A stretch of 30,693 nt of DNA from an uncultured Clostridia bacterium (GCA_934167135.1 CAKPKI010000005.1:1-30693); one strand, 5' to 3'. Numbered from the stretch's first letter, positions 1 to 8,930 are shown. Notes: generated from the sequence alone by a model not told the origin. Numbers and translations: made by a program.

Positions 1-1
1 T

Positions 2-2466
2 TATATATTATTTTTTATAATAGTAATTTTTTATATTATAGGTATACTATGGGGGATATACTTTGAAATAAGTATACTCCCATTTTATTTTTTCCTAATA
101 TTAATATATAGTATAATCAAATTACCATATAAAAAAAGAAAGTTTAGAATTTTAGCAATCAAAAGATATTTTAGATATATCAAAATAATTTTAAAAATCA
201 ATATTATTATAACAATTATTATTTCATCTTTTATATCAAATACAATAATCAAAATTTTAGAAAACAAATATGAAAATTTATATAGTGAAAATAAAGAGCT
301 AAATATCAAGGCGATAGTAGTAAGTAATAGACAAGCCAAAGACTATTACGATAGATACAAAGTAAAAGTTATTGATGAAAAGTATAAACACACAAATTTA
401 TATATTAATGTATCTAAAAAAAATCAATTAGAATATGGAGATAAAATAATTCTAATTGGAGAATTTAAAGAACCAGATAGTGCACGAAATTACAAAGGTT
501 TTAATTATAAACAATACTTAAAAACACAAAAAATATATGGAACTGTAAAGACTAAAAAAATTGAAATATTAGAAAAAAATAAGGCAAATTTGATAATGCA
601 AATTTCTAATAATACATTTTTAAAAGTAAAAAATAATATAGAAAAAACATATAACAAAAAAATGTCAAAAATAATTTTAGGGATAATGTTAGGAGACACA
701 ACAGAGATTGATGATGATATAAAAAAAGATTTCGCAAATAGTAATATTTCTCATGTTTTAGCTGTATCAGGTTTACACATATCATATATCATATTATTAA
801 TAACAAGTTCAACTAAAAAAGTATTTGGCAAACGAAGAAGCAAAATTATTGCAAGTATAATTTTAGTTATTTATATGGCTATTACAGGTTTTAGTATATC
901 AGTTGCAAGAGCAGGAATTATGGGAATTCTAACATGCATGGCATTTGTATTATGTAGAAAAAGTGATACATTGAATAATATAGCAATATCAGCATTTATA
1001 ATATTAATAGATAATCCATATAATTTAATAAGTATTAGTTTTTTACTAACTTATGGTGGTACATTAGGAATAATATATTTTCAGCCAATTGTAGAAAAAA
1101 TAATAAAAAATTTTAAAATAAAAAATAGAAAATGGAAATATATTTATCTAAAAATTCAAAAAAAATGTGAAAAAATTATTTCAATAATATCAGTATCGAT
1201 TTCAGCCCAAATTATTATATCACCAATAATGGCACTATATTTTAATAGTGTGGGATTGGGCTTTTTAATAACCAACTTATTACTTAGTTGTTTAATTGGA
1301 ATAATAGTAATTGGTGGTTTTATTCAAATTTTAATATCTATAATTTCAATAAGAGTAAGTATTGCATTTGCTAAAATAATAGAGATTCCATTATATGGAA
1401 TAATAATAATTTCGAAAATTAATATAGCAAATTATAAAATTGTAACACCAGAGGTTTATCAAGTTATATTATATTATTTTACAATCTGCATTTTAGGATA
1501 TTTATATAAAATTTTTAATCATAAACATTGTAATACAACACAAACAAGAATTAAAAATACATTGTATTTGTTGAGATATAATGTAAGACCTTATTTGAAA
1601 AAAATAAAAATTATAGCAATGATTTTTACCATTATAGTTTATTCAATTTATAAAATTCCCAATAATTTAAAAATTTATTTTATAGATGTAGCACAAGGTG
1701 ATAGTACATTAATAATTACACCAAATAATAAAAAAATTCTTATTGATGGTGGGGGAAGTAGTTCATATGATGTTGGTAAAAATATATTGATACCATATTT
1801 ATTGGACAGAAAAATAAAAAAAATAGATTATATGATAATTAGTCATTTTGATCAAGATCATATTCGGTCGGATTGTTGAATGTACTAAAAGAAATGAAAG
1901 TTGAAAGAGTAATAATAGGAAAACAATATGGAGTTTGTGAGAATTATGAGGAATTCCAAAGGATTGTAAGTGATAAAAATATTAATGTGCATATTGTAGA
2001 AGCTGGAAATAAAATTCAAATTGAGGATAGTTTATATTTTTATGTATTATGGCCTTTAAGTTCAAATATGATTTCTGATAATGCAATAAATAATAATTCG
2101 TTAGTGTGTAAATTAATATATAAAGGTTTTTCAATGTTGTTTACAGGGGATATTGAAGAAATTGCAGAAAAATCAATTCTTTTAAAATATGCTGACAAAA
2201 ATAGTATATTAAAATCTGATGTTTTGAAAGTGGCTCATCATGGCTCTAAATCTTCTTCTATAAAAGAGTTTATAAATTCTGTTTGCCCACAATATGCAGT
2301 TATTGGAGTTGGTAAAGATAATAAGTTTGGACATCCTTCGGATAAAACAGTAGAGCGTTTGAGAGAACAGGGAACTAAGATTTACAGGACAGATGTTTCT
2401 GGAGAAATAATGATTATAACAGATGGAAATAAGGTTAGGATAAAAAGATTTTATGATATGAGTTAA
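2..2466 (+). pseudogene. comEC: ComEC/Rec2 competence channel, 5' partial and frameshifted
   Basis: ComEC carries single-stranded DNA across the membrane during natural transformation. The frame is open from the window edge, so the true start lies upstream. A soluble N-terminal part ending near 560 is followed by the multi-helix Competence domain (about 660-1650), with the typical stretch reading HVLAVSGLHISY. A metallo-beta-lactamase-like domain starts near 1680 (IDVAQGDSTLI, then ILIDGGG) and reaches the metal motif SHFDQDH. Just after DHI the frame breaks at 1865-1872: it runs into TGA at 1877-1879, while the expected continuation LLNVLKEMKVERVIIG resumes in another frame from 1873 to 2466, including the late HHGSKSS and GHPS motifs. 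The family has DHIGG here; the DNA reads like ATT-GGT-GGA with two extra C's. As written, the gene makes no intact C-terminal domain. It is either a real lesion or a sequencing error. Confidence 0.9.
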
Positions 2467-2480
2467 ATTTTGTATAAAAA

Positions 2481-2575
2481 TTACAACCTTGGTAATAATA
2501 AGAAAAACAAAAGGTTGTAATAGGTTGAAAAATAATTACAATTTTAGCTATATCAAATTTAATTCTTTTTCAACT
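2481..2575 (+). other. Two tandem hairpins after comEC
   Basis: A perfect 10-bp inverted repeat, TTACAACCTT (2481-2490) and AAGGTTGTAA (2511-2520), encloses a 20-nt loop. A second stem follows directly, GGTTGAAAAA (2523-2532) with TTTTTCAACT (2566-2575), nine pairs plus one wobble. Neither ends in a clear U-tract, so a terminator role is only possible. They fill most of the gap between comEC and the next gene. Confidence 0.45.
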
Positions 2576-2597
2576 TAGTTCGTGCCTTGAGAAAGGA

Positions 2598-3218
2598 ATG
2601 AAACTTAAAATGAAAAACACAGGAAAAATAATAATTATAAGTATAATAATAGCAATATGTGCAGGAACTGTAACATATTTTACAGTAAGGAAAAATGAAA
2701 AAAGCGAAGCAATACCAGAAAAAAATACTTATATTTCAGAAAAAATAGAAGATGAATGCACAGAAGAATACAAAGAAGAGCAAGCACAGCAAAACACAAC
2801 AGCAGTATCATCAACAGAAGAAAAAGTATCTGCAAATGCGGAACTAATACTAAAAAAATATTACAGTAAATGTGACCATACAATAAATGAATATGTAGAA
2901 TTACCACGAGAATTAGTAAATTTAACAAAAGAAGAGGTACAAGCAAAATATCCAGAATGGAAAGTAATAGGGTTTGAAAAAGGAAAAGTAACATTGTATA
3001 AAGAATTTGATGATGTATGCGGAGAACATTTTAAACTAAAAGTAGAAGATGGAAAAATTGTTGTATATACTGTAAATAATGATGGAACAGAAACATTATA
3101 TGAAAAAACTAATATCTCAAGCGAATATCTTACAGAAACAGATTTAATAAATATGCAAGATGGACTAGAAATATATGGAAAAGAAGAATTAAATCAAGTT
3201 ATTGAGGATTTTGAGTAA
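2598..3218 (+). CDS. Membrane-anchored protein with BofC C-terminal-like domain
   Basis: A 206-residue protein with a short basic N-terminus, one hydrophobic helix (about residues 10-30, a signal anchor), a Glu/Gln/Thr-rich linker (about 33-80) and a C-terminal domain from about 95. That domain resembles the BofC C-terminal family: LTKEEVQAKYPEW, then GEHFKLKVEDGKIVVY, then LYEKTNISSEYL and a final GLEIYGKEELN. In Bacillus subtilis BofC takes part in the sigma-K checkpoint of sporulation; in clostridia such domains sit in exported proteins of unknown role, so only the fold is inferred. The start is uncertain: AAAGG at 2592-2596 lies one base before ATG 2598 and 13 bases before the in-frame ATG 2610 (MKNTGKIIII). 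Either start leaves the domains intact. Confidence 0.72.
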   Translation: MKLKMKNTGKIIIISIIIAICAGTVTYFTVRKNEKSEAIPEKNTYISEKIEDECTEEYKEEQAQQNTTAVSSTEEKVSANAELILKKYYSKCDHTINEYVELPRELVNLTKEEVQAKYPEWKVIGFEKGKVTLYKEFDDVCGEHFKLKVEDGKIVVYTVNNDGTETLYEKTNISSEYLTETDLINMQDGLEIYGKEELNQVIEDFE

Positions 3219-3274
3219 TAAAATAAAGACAAGCCACATAATATTTAACTAGATAGTAAATGAGGAGGAAAATT

Positions 3275-5875
3275 ATGTGGGAAACTTTAAGAAAAGAAGA
3301 TGTTATACAAAAACTAAGGACAAAGCAAGGAATTGGTTTAAACCAAAGAGAAGTACAAATTAGAAAACAAAAATATGGGAGCAATAAATTAGAAGAAAAA
3401 AAGAAAGAAACATTGTTTGTAAAATTTATAAAGCAATTTAATGACTTTATGATTATAATTCTGATAATAGCATCAATTTTATCAGCTATTACATCATACT
3501 TTCAAGGAGAAAATGACTATGTTGATTCAATAATAATTATTGCAATTGTAGTATTTAATGCACTTATGGGGGTTATACAAGAAGCAAAAGCAGAAAAATC
3601 AATAGAAGCATTAAAACAAATGACACCACCTAAAGCAAAAGTAATAAGAGATGGTAGAATTCAAGAAATTAATGCAGAAGATTTAGTTCCAGGAGATATA
3701 GTTGAATTAGAAGCGGGAATATATGTGCCAGCAGATTGCAGATTATTAGAAAGCCATAATTTGAAAATAGAAGAATCAAGTTTGACAGGAGAAACGGAGC
3801 CAGTTCTGAAAAATGCAGATGTAGTAGCACAAAATGATGTTCCATTGGGGGACATGTTAAATATGGCATTCATGGCGAGTATAGTTGTAAATGGACACGG
3901 AAAAGCAGTAGTAACAGAAACTGGAATGAATACTAAAGTAGGAAAAATTGCAAATATGATTATGCAAGACGAAACACCAGAAACACCGATACAAAAAAAA
4001 TTAGCACAAGTGGGAAAAACATTGGGGATAGTGTGTTTGGCAATATGTGCACTTATATTTTTTATAGGAATGATAAAACATATAGACCCAGTAGAAATGT
4101 TTATGACATCAGTAGGATTAGCTGTTGCAGCAATTCCAGAGGGATTACCAGCAATTGTAACAATTATGCTATCAATAGGTGTAAGCAAAATGGCAAAAAA
4201 TAATAGCATAATAAGAAAATTGCCAGCAGTAGAAACTTTGGGATGTAGTAATGTTATTTGTTCAGATAAAACTGGAACTTTAACTCAAAATAAAATGACA
4301 GTTGTAGAAATAAAAGCTAGAGATACTGTGTTTGCAAGTAAACTGGCTACAATGTGTACAGATAGCAATATTATCAAACAAAATGGACAAGTAAAAGTAA
4401 ATGGTGAGCCTACTGAAATTGCACTAGTGCAAAATGGATTGAAATATAATTTGGATAAAAATAATTTGTATAGAGAAATGCCTAGAGTTTCGGAAATTCC
4501 TTTTGATTCAAATCGTAAAATGATGACAACAATACATAAAAACAAAGGAAAATACATTGTTATAACCAAAGGTGCTCCAGATATATTACTTAATAAGTGT
4601 AATCTAATGAGTATGGAAAGACGCAAAATTGAAATGGAGAATCAACAAATGGCAGAAAGAGCTTTAAGAGTGATTGCTGTGGCTTATAAAGAAATTGATA
4701 GTTTACCAAGGAGTACGGAAATGAACTCGTTGGAAAATGGACTAAATTTTGTTGGATTAATAGGGATGATAGATCCTCCAAGAGAAGGTGTAAAAGAAGC
4801 AGTAAGAACTTGTAAAAAAGCTGGAATAAAAACTGTAATGATAACAGGTGACCATATTGCAACAGCAAAAGCAATTGCTAAAGAACTAAATATTTTAGAA
4901 CCACATGATAAAGCAATAACAGGAAAAGAGCTTGACCAAATTTCGCAATCACAATTAGTAAAAGACATAAAAAATTATTCAGTATTTGCAAGAGTTACAC
5001 CAGAACATAAAGTTAAAATAGTAAAAGCTTGGCAAAGTGCTGGAAATGTAGTTGCTATGACAGGTGATGGTGTAAACGACAGTCCAGCATTAAAATGTGC
5101 GGATATAGGAATTGCTATGGGAAAAAATGGTACAGATGTTGCCAAAAATGCATCTGATATGATATTGGCGGATGATAATTTTGTAACAATTGTTAAAGCA
5201 GTAAAACAAGGTAGAAATATATATGATAATATCAAAAAAGCAATTCATTTTTTGATTGCAACAAATATAGGTGAGATTGTAACTGTTTTTATGGGACTTG
5301 TACTTGGATTAAAATCACCATTGTTAGCAATTCAATTGTTGTGGATAAATTTGGTAACGGATTCATTGCCAGCAATTGCTATAGGCCTTGAACCACCTGA
5401 GAATGATATTATGAAAAGACCACCAGTAGATAATAAAAAGGGAATTTTTGCAGATGGATTATGGAATAAAATTGTTGTTGAAGGTATTATGCTTGGAGTT
5501 TTAACGCTTGTTGCATTTGGAATAGGTAATAAATATTATGGATTAGAAGTTGCAAGAACAATGTCCTTTGTTTCTCTAGGTTTATTAGAACTTGTTCACA
5601 GCTTTAATATAAAAAGTGAACAGTCTATATTTAAAGTTGGATTGTTTGAAAATAAGTATTTGATAGGCAGTTTTGTATTAGGTGCTATAGTTCAAACTAT
5701 TGTTGTGTTTGTTCCAACATTGGCTAATATATTTAAGTTGGTACCATTAACTCAGATACAGTGGCTTATTACTGTTGGTATTTCATTGCTTCCTATAGTT
5801 ATTGTTGAGTTACAAAAGAAGTTTTCTTCTATGAATTTAATTAAGGTTATTTATATGAAAAGACAAGAAGCGTGA
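3275..5875 (+). CDS. Calcium-transporting P-type ATPase (SERCA-like, type IIA)
   Basis: An ATP-driven Ca2+ exporter of the cytoplasmic membrane, 866 residues from the chosen ATG. This start follows GAGGAGG by a normal distance; an ATG at 3260 lies within and before that ribosome binding site and is unlikely. Visible motifs are TGE at 171-173 (dephosphorylation), PEGLP with E289 in helix M4, DKTGTLT with phospho-acceptor D331, KGAPD at 432 (nucleotide site) and TGDGVND at 596-602. Helix M5 has N664 and E667, M6 has N692, T695 and D696, and M8 has E772. These match SERCA E309, N768, E771, N796, T799, D800 and E908, so both calcium sites look intact. The E-to-D spacing of 42 residues (289 to 331) is the same as in SERCA. 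The gene is complete and ends in its own terminator. Confidence 0.95.
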   Translation: MWETLRKEDVIQKLRTKQGIGLNQREVQIRKQKYGSNKLEEKKKETLFVKFIKQFNDFMIIILIIASILSAITSYFQGENDYVDSIIIIAIVVFNALMGVIQEAKAEKSIEALKQMTPPKAKVIRDGRIQEINAEDLVPGDIVELEAGIYVPADCRLLESHNLKIEESSLTGETEPVLKNADVVAQNDVPLGDMLNMAFMASIVVNGHGKAVVTETGMNTKVGKIANMIMQDETPETPIQKKLAQVGKTLGIVCLAICALIFFIGMIKHIDPVEMFMTSVGLAVAAIPEGLPAIVTIMLSIGVSKMAKNNSIIRKLPAVETLGCSNVICSDKTGTLTQNKMTVVEIKARDTVFASKLATMCTDSNIIKQNGQVKVNGEPTEIALVQNGLKYNLDKNNLYREMPRVSEIPFDSNRKMMTTIHKNKGKYIVITKGAPDILLNKCNLMSMERRKIEMENQQMAERALRVIAVAYKEIDSLPRSTEMNSLENGLNFVGLIGMIDPPREGVKEAVRTCKKAGIKTVMITGDHIATAKAIAKELNILEPHDKAITGKELDQISQSQLVKDIKNYSVFARVTPEHKVKIVKAWQSAGNVVAMTGDGVNDSPALKCADIGIAMGKNGTDVAKNASDMILADDNFVTIVKAVKQGRNIYDNIKKAIHFLIATNIGEIVTVFMGLVLGLKSPLLAIQLLWINLVTDSLPAIAIGLEPPENDIMKRPPVDNKKGIFADGLWNKIVVEGIMLGVLTLVAFGIGNKYYGLEVARTMSFVSLGLLELVHSFNIKSEQSIFKVGLFENKYLIGSFVLGAIVQTIVVFVPTLANIFKLVPLTQIQWLITVGISLLPIVIVELQKKFSSMNLIKVIYMKRQEA

Positions 5876-5887
5876 GCTTCTTGTTTT
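5863..5887 (+). terminator. Intrinsic terminator overlapping the ATPase stop
   Basis: A perfect 9-bp stem, ACAAGAAGC (5863-5871) with GCTTCTTGT (5876-5884), is closed by the GNRA loop GTGA and followed by TTTT. The TGA stop of the ATPase is inside the loop. Confidence 0.85.
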
Positions 5888-5928
5888 CAGGTCCTGTAGT
5901 GTTTTTATTTTATATTTGGAGGTTTTTT

Positions 5929-5985
5929 GTGAAAATGTTAGAAATTAAAAAATTAAGTTTCAAAGAGAAGAGGTTCATTTTATGA
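5929..5985 (+). pseudogene. 18-codon ORF, possible remnant of an ABC-transporter ATPase start
   Basis: GTG at 5929 follows GGAGG (5918-5922) by six bases and reads MKMLEIKKLSFKEKRFIL before TGA. The pattern M-LEIK-LSF resembles the beginning of ABC transporter ATP-binding subunits, but no Walker motif follows. It lies between two terminators. It could be a gene stub left by deletion or a tiny genuine ORF; the family guess is weak. Confidence 0.3.
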
Positions 5986-6003
5986 AAATAAAATGTTTTT
6001 TTT
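5976..6003 (+). terminator. Intrinsic terminator
   Basis: Stem CATTTTAT (5976-5983), loop GAAA, ATAAAATG (5988-5995), followed by eight T's. It ends the short ORF at 5929-5985 and insulates the decayed gene that follows. Confidence 0.75.
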
Positions 6004-6014
6004 CTGTAAATTCG

Positions 6015-6042
6015 TTGCAAAAAAATATTAGTATGCTAAAAT
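6015..6042 (+). promoter_or_regulatory. Probable sigma-A promoter for the decayed gene
   Basis: TTGCAA (6015-6020), a 16-bp spacer, and TAAAAT (6037-6042), about 36 bp upstream of the ATG at 6078. Confidence 0.5.
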
Positions 6043-6077
6043 AAAATTGTAATATTATAATTTTGGTGATTTAAAGT

Positions 6078-6709
6078 ATGGAGGAAAAAAGAGTATTTGA
6101 TGAGGATGGTTATGATAAAGAAGGCTTCAATTAAAAAGCCTTTTATAAAAGCAGATTATTTAAAATCTACCATATTGATTATTAATGGACAAGAAGTAAG
6201 ACCAACAGAAGAAGATGTAGATAAATGTGTTGAATATTTACAAGTAAATGGTTCTTTGATTTGTGATAAAACTGTTAGAAATACAGTTAGAGGTTACTTA
6301 AAAGGTGAAATTGACATTACAATAAAAGAAGCAGACTTAGAGGAACAGATTGAGGAAAATAAAGAAATTATATCTGAAAATGAACAAAAAATAAGAGATG
6401 AATTAGTAGGTGTATTAATTGAACAACAATCTAAAATTAAAACACAACAAACTGAAATTGCCAATCTAAAGAAAAAGGAAATAGGAACTTATGGAGAATA
6501 GAAGTAGATAATTTTGTAACATACAAAAATACTTATAATACTATTGACAGAACATTACATGGAGCTGAAAGTTATTATGTTGGAGATTGTTTACTTGAAT
6601 TATATTTAGCAGACACTTTAGAAGAATAATAAATGCTGATGAAAGAACAAAGGAGAAATTTAAATGAAAAATACAGTAGCATTATAGAAAAATTGAAAAA
6701 AGATATGTA
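6078..6709 (+). pseudogene. Decayed gene of unknown function (at least three frames)
   Basis: A continuous protein-like signal is spread over several frames. ATG 6078, after a GGTGAT-type leader, reads MEEKRVFDEDGYDKEGFN and stops at 6134. A second frame, open from about 6097 to 6501, holds INGQEVRPTEEDVDKCVEYL, then TVRNTVRGYLKGEIDI and a charged coiled-coil stretch rich in E, K and Q. A third frame (about 6489-6629) reads VTYKNTYNTIDRTLHGAESY, then DCLLELYLADTLEE. A fourth then gives IINADERTKEKFK, and a last piece ends KYSSIIEKLKKDM near 6709. The DEDGYDKEGFN style is known from repeats of the form Y/F-(D/N)-K/R-x-G in accessory-region proteins. The order fits one ancestral gene with multiple frameshifts, sitting in the mobile zone left of tRNA-Leu. 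Function not recognised. Confidence 0.5.
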
Positions 6710-6715
6710 AAAAAC

Positions 6716-6743
6716 GCTCTAGTATTTTGCTAGAGTATTTTTT
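6716..6743 (+). terminator. Intrinsic terminator after the decayed gene
   Basis: Stem CTCTAG (6717-6722) with CTAGAG (6730-6735), extended by a G-U pair, a 7-nt loop, then TATTTTTT. Confidence 0.75.
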
Positions 6744-6958
6744 ATGTAACAAAAGTGGGAATATTTGCATTCGCGATAAAAACTAGTCTATAAGTTATTT
6801 ATCTGGTAGTTATTTTATTTGTATCTATATTTGTTACAATAAGAAAATTAGGCAATAATTTTATGCATAATACTATAAACAAGGAAAAAATTAAAAAGTG
6901 AAATAATAAACTAAAAAAGAAACCTCTTGCGAGGAAAAGAAATAATTTTCTTTTTAGT

Positions 6959-7020
6959 GTATGCTAAGTTTAGCTTACACCTAGTCAGCATTAGGAAAAA
7001 ACAATAGTTATTTTCCTAAT
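6959..7020 (-). terminator. Hairpins at the 3' end of the minus-strand unknown gene
   Basis: A perfect 10-bp inverted repeat, ATTAGGAAAA (6990-6999) with TTTTCCTAAT (7011-7020), overlaps the stop codon of the leftward gene. A second hairpin, GTGTATGCT with AGCTTACAC (6959-6982, one mismatch), follows downstream on the minus strand. The first arm contributes U's to the minus-strand RNA, so termination is plausible. The rest of the gap (6744-6958) shows only AT-rich sequence and a small CCTC/GAGG hairpin near 6925. Confidence 0.5.
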
Positions 7021-7742
7021 CATATTTGATATCTTTTTGCGTGCCATTTACGGAGTTCTTCTCCGTATTTCCAGAACTCTACTAACATGTTTAACGCACA
7101 ATTGTACATATATCCTGAAATGTCTACAATATCACATGTAATAGATGTGCTTTCAGCAATCTCATCAATTGTTTTATTTTCCTCCTTCATAAGATATTGC
7201 ATATACTTTGCCCAACGACGAGCATATGCAACAATAGCAAAATTGTAAAGATTACTTGAATTGACCTCCACCAATTTTTTCCACTTTATGGCTGCGTCTT
7301 CATTTTTGAATTCGATTTTGAGTTTTTTGGATGATTTGATTTTTCTATACGACTCCTTATCGAGTCTGTCCTTTTCCATATTAGACTCAAGACCTTCAAG
7401 CCATTCGGCATAAATTTTGTTTTTGTTGGCATTTTTGTTTGTAACCATAACGGTTATACCGTTAAATGTAAATTTAATGGCAGTGAAGGAAGTACTATAA
7501 TTGCCATAAAAAGCTTTGGACATTTCTTCTGCAAAATTTGATTCCTTATTGAAACAACCAGAAATTAATTCTGAGAATGTTTGGATGTTTCCACCAACTC
7601 CCGGTTTAATTGTTACAATTCCATCCTTAAAGGATGTCACAAAAAGGATGTCTCTTTTCGGACTTATTGTCCGAAAAATATAAGTGGTTTTTTCATTACA
7701 TTCCCATGTTTTATTAAAATATACAATAGTTGTGTTTGCCAT
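7020..7742 (-). CDS. Unknown 240-residue protein, compositionally distinct
   Basis: I do not recognise this family. The start ATG at 7742 is well placed behind AGGAGG, and a strong promoter lies 60-88 bp upstream, so it looks expressed as a single gene. The protein is soluble, with no membrane helix or signal peptide. The N-terminal half looks beta-rich (YIFRTISPKRDILFVTSF, then GIVTIKPGVGGNIQTF), followed by a Lys/Glu-rich middle (residues 120-150) and an alpha-helical C-terminal third with many aromatics (ARRWAKYMQYLMKEE, then EFWKYGEELRKWHAKRY). By eye the gene is clearly richer in G+C than its neighbours and uses codons such as TCC, CTC and GCG that they avoid. That suggests recent acquisition, as does its position between decayed genes in the tRNA-Leu accessory zone. 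Confidence 0.75.
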   Translation of the reverse strand: MANTTIVYFNKTWECNEKTTYIFRTISPKRDILFVTSFKDGIVTIKPGVGGNIQTFSELISGCFNKESNFAEEMSKAFYGNYSTSFTAIKFTFNGITVMVTNKNANKNKIYAEWLEGLESNMEKDRLDKESYRKIKSSKKLKIEFKNEDAAIKWKKLVEVNSSNLYNFAIVAYARRWAKYMQYLMKEENKTIDEIAESTSITCDIVDISGYMYNCALNMLVEFWKYGEELRKWHAKRYQI

Positions 7743-7801
7743 AGCATTTTCCTCCTTAATCTTATTTTAAATATGGCTGACTAAAAACTTACTACACATT
7801 T

Positions 7802-7830
7802 ATTATACTATAAATTAACATAAATTGCAA
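7802..7830 (-). promoter_or_regulatory. Sigma-A promoter of the unknown gene at 7020-7742
   Basis: On the minus strand, TTGCAA (7825-7830), a 17-bp spacer and a perfect TATAAT (7802-7807). Confidence 0.7.
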
Positions 7831-7863
7831 ATGTAATTAGTGGTAAAATTATATTACAACATT

Positions 7864-8054
7864 TTAATTTCTTTGTTCAGCTTTATATATTTTTCCATCT
7901 TTTATTTCGTATACAATGCTATTACTAATAATATCTTCTAATGCTCTAAAAGTCATTTCTATTCCATATATTTTTTTACCATTTATCGTATATTTTTCAT
8001 ATGGTCAAAAGAAATTGAAAATAGAGTAAAAAGGAAAATTGATGAACTATTACC
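7864..8054. pseudogene. Two convergent gene scraps
   Basis: On the minus strand, 8004-7864 is open for 46 codons without a good start (YTINGKKIYGIEMTFRALED, then a tail ending YKAEQRN before the stop). On the plus strand, about 8005-8061 reads SKEIENRVKRKIDELLPL and stops. Both look like 3' or internal pieces of former genes meeting near 8004. Neither is long enough to name. They occupy most of the gap between the unknown gene and the toxin. Confidence 0.3.
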
Positions 8055-8093
8055 ATTATAAAATATGCTTTACAAACTTTTGTTCTGAAATTA

Positions 8094-8122
8094 TTGACTT
8101 TTATGTAGAAACATTGTATAAT
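8094..8122 (+). promoter_or_regulatory. Strong sigma-A promoter of the PemK/MazF-like gene
   Basis: TTGACT (8094-8099), a 17-bp spacer and a perfect TATAAT (8117-8122), 28 bp before the ATG. Confidence 0.85.
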
Positions 8123-8150
8123 TTGAAAAAATTAGGAAGTGATAAAATAT

Positions 8151-8744
8151 ATGGATATAAATAAAAATATTATAAATTTAATCAAAAGGAATGACACAAA
8201 ATTTAAAAATATAAAATTTATGCAAGATGAAAAGTTAAAAAAAGAATTCTATACATCTTTAAAAAATTATGAATTCAAACTAACAGAACAATCTGCATAT
8301 GAAATAGCTTTATGGATAGAGTCAAATGAAAAACATTTATCTGCATCTAGGCAAAATAATTTTACTAAATATGCCTTGGGAGAAATTCTTTTAGTTGATT
8401 TAGGTTGGAATAACTATGACAGAGAGTTTGCGTATATTCATCCTGCTGTAGTTATTAAAGAAACTGCTACAAAAATTTTTATAGTTCCATGCTCAAGTGG
8501 TACTCCTAGAAAAGATAAAAAAGGTAATATTTATCCTGAATTTGAAGTAGGAACGCCTAATGATGGTTTTCAAAAAAATACCGTTGTTATGCTATATGAA
8601 GCAAAGTATATTGACAAAAATAGAGTTATTTCAAAACTTGGCAAAACTTCTAATCAATTCTTCGACAAAATATATAATAAGTTATTCGAGCAAATATTTG
8701 AACCTATATATTATAAAATACAAAAATTAGAAAAGAATCAATAA
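8151..8744 (+). CDS. PemK/MazF-like protein with N-terminal extension
   Basis: The C-terminal part (about residues 75-190 of 197) matches the PemK/MazF fold, which in type II toxin-antitoxin systems is an mRNA interferase. It reads YALGEILLVDLGWN, then YIHPAVVIKETATKIFIVPC, and a later TVVMLYEAKYIDKNRVISKLG. The usual toxin is about 110 residues, so the roughly 70-residue helical N-terminal part (ending near HLSASRQNNFTK) is an addition, perhaps a built-in neutralising or targeting segment. ATG 8151 is chosen because AGGAAG (8134-8139) precedes it; a GTG at 8139 overlaps that site. No antitoxin ORF is adjacent: the promoter sits immediately upstream and only scraps lie before it. RNase activity is inferred from the family, not shown. 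Confidence 0.78.
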   Translation: MDINKNIINLIKRNDTKFKNIKFMQDEKLKKEFYTSLKNYEFKLTEQSAYEIALWIESNEKHLSASRQNNFTKYALGEILLVDLGWNNYDREFAYIHPAVVIKETATKIFIVPCSSGTPRKDKKGNIYPEFEVGTPNDGFQKNTVVMLYEAKYIDKNRVISKLGKTSNQFFDKIYNKLFEQIFEPIYYKIQKLEKNQ

Positions 8745-8803
8745 TAATCTCAATTTTGCATATAATACTTATATAAATATAAAAAGAAATTTTTATATTT
8801 TGA

Positions 8804-8832
8804 TTGACTTATCGTATTAAAAATGCTATACT
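8804..8832 (+). promoter_or_regulatory. Sigma-A promoter with no ORF behind it
   Basis: TTGACT (8804-8809), a 17-bp spacer and TATACT (8827-8832). The transcript would start near 8839 and enter the hairpin-rich stretch below rather than a reading frame. Confidence 0.7.
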
Positions 8833-8838
8833 AAATGT

Positions 8839-8930
8839 AGATATTTGAGGCGGTATGCCGATGCCTAGACCTTAAAGTCTAGATGAAAAGTTTAATAGCT
8901 TAATACTTGATGACAAGTGTTAAGCTATTA
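8839..8930 (+). ncRNA. Candidate structured small RNA
   Basis: Behind a near-consensus promoter come, in order, a small AGGC/GCCT stem (about 8848-8865), a perfect CTAGAC/GTCTAG hairpin (8864-8881) and a 16-bp stem with ATGA loop (arms 8894-8909 and 8914-8929, one G-U pair). There is no ORF. It directly precedes the left end of an IS200 fragment, so it could belong to that element or be a separate small RNA. I cannot assign it to a known RNA family. Confidence 0.45.
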
